This document shows, one piece after another, positions 61,101 to 64,000 of a DNA stretch of 64,000 nt (positions are counted from its first letter, which is position 1; every line of letters starts with the position of its first letter). The stretch is from JADJSS01 sp046329815 (GTDB lineage Bacteria; Bacteroidota; Bacteroidia; Chitinophagales; JADIYW01). The notes under the pieces were generated by a model that ran no database searches, had not been told where the DNA came from, and saw only the letters and a program-made list of their open reading frames with translations. Made by a program: the position numbers and the translations under genes. The stretch is from assembly GCA_046329815.1 (NCBI GenBank), contig JAXLTY010000001.1, positions 124,001 through 188,000 on the forward strand. Reading direction: 5' to 3'.

Positions 61101-61179
61101 ACGTTAAAAATACAGTTAAAATTTAATTTATACAAAAACTATGCTTCCGGTTGATTAATTTAGTACAAATTATGAATTT

Positions 61180-62055
61180 ATGATGTCCTATCTGTGTAAA
61201 ATAAGCAAAAATTTACTGTTTGTTTCGGTGTTGTTGTTCGCTTTTGCGTGTAGCAAAAAAGAAAGTTCCAATAGTGTTTGCCATTTAAATGCTTCCTTAA
61301 AAAGTAAAAAATACGACGAGGTTTGTTTCCTGATGACACATAATGCGATGAACAATATCGAGAAAGGTTATTCTGTTCCAAATCAATCATTGTCTGTTAC
61401 CAATCAGTTGAATAATTGCGTGCGTGGCTTAATGATTGATACATATGACGGTGATAACGGTATTGCATTAACCTATCATGCAGTGCCTATTTTCGGACAG
61501 CAAAAATTAGTCGATGTATTGCAGGAAGTAAAAGATTTTTTGAATGCAAACAGCGATGAAATAGTAACCATCATTTTTGAAAACAATGGCAGCAACGCGC
61601 AATTAATAAAAGCGATCGACAGCATTGGCTTGGATGATTTATGTTATGTTCGCAGTGGTTCTACATGGCCGACTTTACAAACCATGATCGATGCAAACAA
61701 GCGTTTGGTTTGTTTTGTGGAACGAGTAAAAACACCGACAACTAATTATCTAAACTATGCGTGGTCCACTATTTTTGACACTAAATATTCTTATCAAAAT
61801 ATCAATGAATTCGACAGTGACGTGAATCGTGGCGGTGGTGGCACCAGACAATTATATTTAGTAAATCATTGGCTGCAAACGTCTTTAGGTTTGCCCGATA
61901 AAAATTTAGCGCCACAAGCCAATACGCGTGCTGTTATTGGCAAGCGTGTTCAAGATTGCGCCACAACAAACCATCATTTTATCAATTTTTTAGGTGTTGA
62001 TTTCTTTGATATCGGTGATGCGCGCGCAGTAGTTGATTCTATCAATGGTGTTTAA
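61180..62055 (+). CDS. PI-PLC X-domain-like lipoprotein
   Basis: The 291-residue protein has a lipoprotein signal (MMSYLCKISKNLLFVSVLLF, then AFAC with C24). The PLC-X fold follows: FLMTHNAMNNIEKG (50-63) holds the first catalytic His, DTYDGDN (about 88-94) and LTYHAVPIFG (97-106) the second, and later IVTIIFENNG resembles the third strand. Homologous enzymes cleave phosphatidylinositol and related phosphodiesters, some releasing GPI-anchored proteins. It is probably anchored on the outer membrane or exposed at the surface. Confidence 0.8.
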   Translation: MMSYLCKISKNLLFVSVLLFAFACSKKESSNSVCHLNASLKSKKYDEVCFLMTHNAMNNIEKGYSVPNQSLSVTNQLNNCVRGLMIDTYDGDNGIALTYHAVPIFGQQKLVDVLQEVKDFLNANSDEIVTIIFENNGSNAQLIKAIDSIGLDDLCYVRSGSTWPTLQTMIDANKRLVCFVERVKTPTTNYLNYAWSTIFDTKYSYQNINEFDSDVNRGGGGTRQLYLVNHWLQTSLGLPDKNLAPQANTRAVIGKRVQDCATTNHHFINFLGVDFFDIGDARAVVDSINGV

Positions 62056-62084
62056 TAAAAATTCTTTTATTACCTATTTTGCTC

Positions 62085-64000
62085 TTATTTTAACAAAGTA
62101 ATTACACCTTTTTTGTAGAGCTGCGCACCATTGTAGCACGTGTAAGAAATAACGTACACATACGAATCGCTTTGCGCTTCACCGCCTTTGTACATACCAT
62201 TCCAGCAATCTGTTGTATTGTTTGCTTCAAATACTTTTTCATTCCAACGGTCAAAAATCACCATTTTGTAGTTCGTTAATCTCGGCGGCGATACAATTTT
62301 GAAGCAGTCATTAATACCATCGCCATTTGGTGAAAATGCAGACGGAACATAGATAAACGCTTCTGTACATTCGTTAATCAGATTTACTTGTACCGAATCT
62401 GTACTCACACAGCCGTTTTTGTCTTTTGCCGTTACGATAAACAATGTTGTTGCCGTTATTACAGCCGTTGGATTTTTGATAGAATCGTTACTCACTAATG
62501 AAGCAGGAAGCCAGTTATAGTTATTGTTGGTCGAACCGTTTACATTCAATTGTACTTCTTCTTCATATTTAGCATCTGGTTTGTCAACAATAGCACTGAT
62601 AACCGGTAACTGATTTACTGTAATCGGAACATTGCCTGTCTTGCTGCAGCCATTGCCATACTTGATGGTGAACTGCATATTGCCTGTTGTAGTGTTGCTT
62701 ACAACAGCCGTGTCAATATTAGTCGTGGTAAATGTATCACTGCCGTTTTTCCATACAATACTATATCCAGTCTGTGGTATCTGCAAATCAATTACAGCAC
62801 TTTCGCCGGTACAATATTTTATTAACGGAATTACAGGATCAACAGCACTTACTTTTGTTACAATTGCATTGCTCATTGCTGTTGCTGACGTTACACAGGT
62901 TGCCGTCGATGTAACCTTCACTTCTACTTGGTCACTGTCATTTAGTGTCGTTGTGCTATATTGTGCACTATTTGTACCAACCGGATTGCCATTTAAATAC
63001 CACTGATACGATGGATTCGGAACGCCTGTGTTGCTTGCCGTTGCCGTAAATACCACCTGATCGCCTTTACAAATATCTGATTTCGTAGAAACGATGGAAA
63101 CTGCCGGTGTGTATGTTGGATTCACGGTAAGCGTTAAGACAATAAAGCTGTCACAGCCGTTTACCTGTGTTAACGTATCGCGGTAAGTGCCTGCTGCAGT
63201 TAATAATTGTCCATTGAACGGATAATTCGTGCCATTACAGATTGCTTTGCTGACGTTCGTTGTTTTTAACGGATTGACTGTTACTGTTAACACTACAAAA
63301 CTATCGCATCCTAATGAGGTTGTTAAGGTATCTCTGAATGTACCTGCTGCAGTTATGGTTTGTCCGTTAAATGTTGTGCTATTGCCTTGACAAATCGCTC
63401 TGCTGATGTTCGTAGTTGGTCGCGGATTTACTGTTACTGTAAATACAATAAAGCTGTCGCAACCTAATGATGTGGTCAAGGTATCGCGATAAACACCTGA
63501 TGTTGTTATGTTTAATCCGTTGAATGCAACACTGCTGCCCTGGCAAATTGATTGTGCTATACTTGTAGTTGGTGTTGGTTTTACCGTTACTGTTAATACC
63601 ACAAAACTATCGCAACCTAATGATGTAGTTAAGGTATCGCGATAAGTTCCTGCACTTGTAATAGTTTGTCCGTTGAATGTTGTGCTGCTGCCTTGGCAGA
63701 TCGATCTGCTGATATTCGTTGTCGGTGTTGGTTTTACTGTTACCGTTAATATCACAAAGCTGTCACAACCTAAAGAGGTGGTCAGTGTATCGCGGTAAGT
63801 TCCTGCCGTTGTAATCGTATTGCCATTAAATACGATTGAGCTGTTGTTACAAATTGCCTGTGCAATATTCGTCGTTTTTACCGGTTTGATGGTTACTGTT
63901 AATACCACAAAACTATCGCAACCTAATGAGGTTGTCAATGTATCTCGATATGTTCCGGCTGTCGTAATCGTATTACCATTGAACGTGGTAGAACTGCCTT
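62085..64000 (-). CDS. T9SS type B-sorted surface protein with ~51-residue repeats, 5' part outside window
   Basis: The frame is open from 64000 down to the stop at 62085, at least 638 residues. The N-terminal visible part is at least six tandem units of about 51 residues: ICQGSSTTFNGQTITSAGTY, RDTLTTSLGCDSFVVLTVTV, KPTPTTNIS. The next ~120 residues are a PKD/Ig-like domain (QWYLNGNPVGTNSAQY), then a second beta domain. The last ~90 residues are the type B sorting domain (CTEAFIYVPSAFSPNGDGIN, MVIFDRWNEKVFEA). It is secreted by T9SS, likely an adhesin or gliding-related surface protein. Each repeat has two cysteines that could form a disulphide. Confidence 0.85.
   Translation of the reverse strand, partial: GSSTTFNGNTITTAGTYRDTLTTSLGCDSFVVLTVTIKPVKTTNIAQAICNNSSIVFNGNTITTAGTYRDTLTTSLGCDSFVILTVTVKPTPTTNISRSICQGSSTTFNGQTITSAGTYRDTLTTSLGCDSFVVLTVTVKPTPTTSIAQSICQGSSVAFNGLNITTSGVYRDTLTTSLGCDSFIVFTVTVNPRPTTNISRAICQGNSTTFNGQTITAAGTFRDTLTTSLGCDSFVVLTVTVNPLKTTNVSKAICNGTNYPFNGQLLTAAGTYRDTLTQVNGCDSFIVLTLTVNPTYTPAVSIVSTKSDICKGDQVVFTATASNTGVPNPSYQWYLNGNPVGTNSAQYSTTTLNDSDQVEVKVTSTATCVTSATAMSNAIVTKVSAVDPVIPLIKYCTGESAVIDLQIPQTGYSIVWKNGSDTFTTTNIDTAVVSNTTTGNMQFTIKYGNGCSKTGNVPITVNQLPVISAIVDKPDAKYEEEVQLNVNGSTNNNYNWLPASLVSNDSIKNPTAVITATTLFIVTAKDKNGCVSTDSVQVNLINECTEAFIYVPSAFSPNGDGINDCFKIVSPPRLTNYKMVIFDRWNEKVFEANNTTDCWNGMYKGGEAQSDSYVYVISYTCYNGAQLYKKGVITLLK

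Noticed and set aside
62700..64000. Regular repeats that could suggest a CRISPR array
   Set aside because: Units are ~153 bp, contiguous and without spacers, and keep one reading frame through the whole stretch; they are protein repeats.
1..64000. tRNA, rRNA and riboswitches
   Set aside because: I looked in the intergenic gaps, including upstream of ribD, and saw no tRNA cloverleaf with a plausible acceptor end and no conserved riboswitch core; small or diverged RNAs could be missed by eye.

Overview
The window is an AT-rich chromosomal segment of a Bacteroidota bacterium, probably a free-living environmental member close to the Chitinophagales/Sphingobacteriia side; the order is a guess. 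The phylum call rests on several sequence features: T9SS C-terminal sorting domains of type A (YPNP motif, 15.2 and 35.3 kb) and type B (62.1 kb), Bacteroidota-type promoters (TAnnTTTG just upstream of starts), heptose-kinase/LPS genes, the carboxy(nor)spermidine route to polyamines, and several protein families known mainly from this phylum. I saw no rRNA, tRNA or CRISPR array.

Layout. 0-21.9 kb is ordinary core genome: an RfaE/HldE-type heptose kinase cut by the window edge, aspartate aminotransferase, an NlpC/P60 hydrolase, an acyl-CoA dehydrogenase, an esterase, a TPR-protein pair, a cluster ending in ribD, prmC, a T9SS-secreted protein, a nitroreductase and a 1165-residue predicted outer-membrane barrel. 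21.9-29.9 kb is accessory. A ~300-bp hairpin-rich direct repeat brackets a quinone-oxidoreductase/Crp-regulator pair. Next comes a 14-unit, 21-bp satellite that reads as decayed 7-residue heptads, then a restriction-modification module (endonuclease, two adenine-type methyltransferases and a controller-like HTH protein), and finally an internally deleted IS. 30.4-35.3 kb holds a Crp regulator divergent from an operon of a class-III aminotransferase, an FGGY sugar kinase, a class II aldolase and a degenerate aldolase paralogue. 35.3-44 kb carries a secreted esterase, an ECF sigma/anti-sigma-like pair, a DEAD-box helicase, an OsmC protein, an SDR, MlaE/MlaF and SucD. 44.2-48.6 kb is an unusual Hsp70 locus: a large DnaK-like ATPase, a 101-residue GrpE-beta-domain-like protein, and a convergent single-pass membrane protein. 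48.8-64 kb holds a VWA-like membrane protein, a small barrel, two DUF1232 paralogues, polyamine genes (nspC and a saccharopine-dehydrogenase-like carboxynorspermidine dehydrogenase) separated by adenine deaminase and a CPBP protease, a pair of near-duplicated anchored proteins, an acyltransferase-epimerase-MGMT operon, a PLC-X-like lipoprotein and a repeat-rich T9SS type B surface protein cut by the window end.

Throughout, small repeats have shaped the sequence. Heptanucleotide tandem repeats occur inside conserved genes (heptose kinase, prmC), in upstream regions and in one terminator. REP-like palindromes occur in several intergenic gaps, and one seems to supply a false N-terminus to prmC. 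The best candidates for undescribed biology are the Hsp70/membrane-protein locus, the aminotransferase-kinase-aldolase operon with its non-catalytic aldolase, and the heptad satellite.
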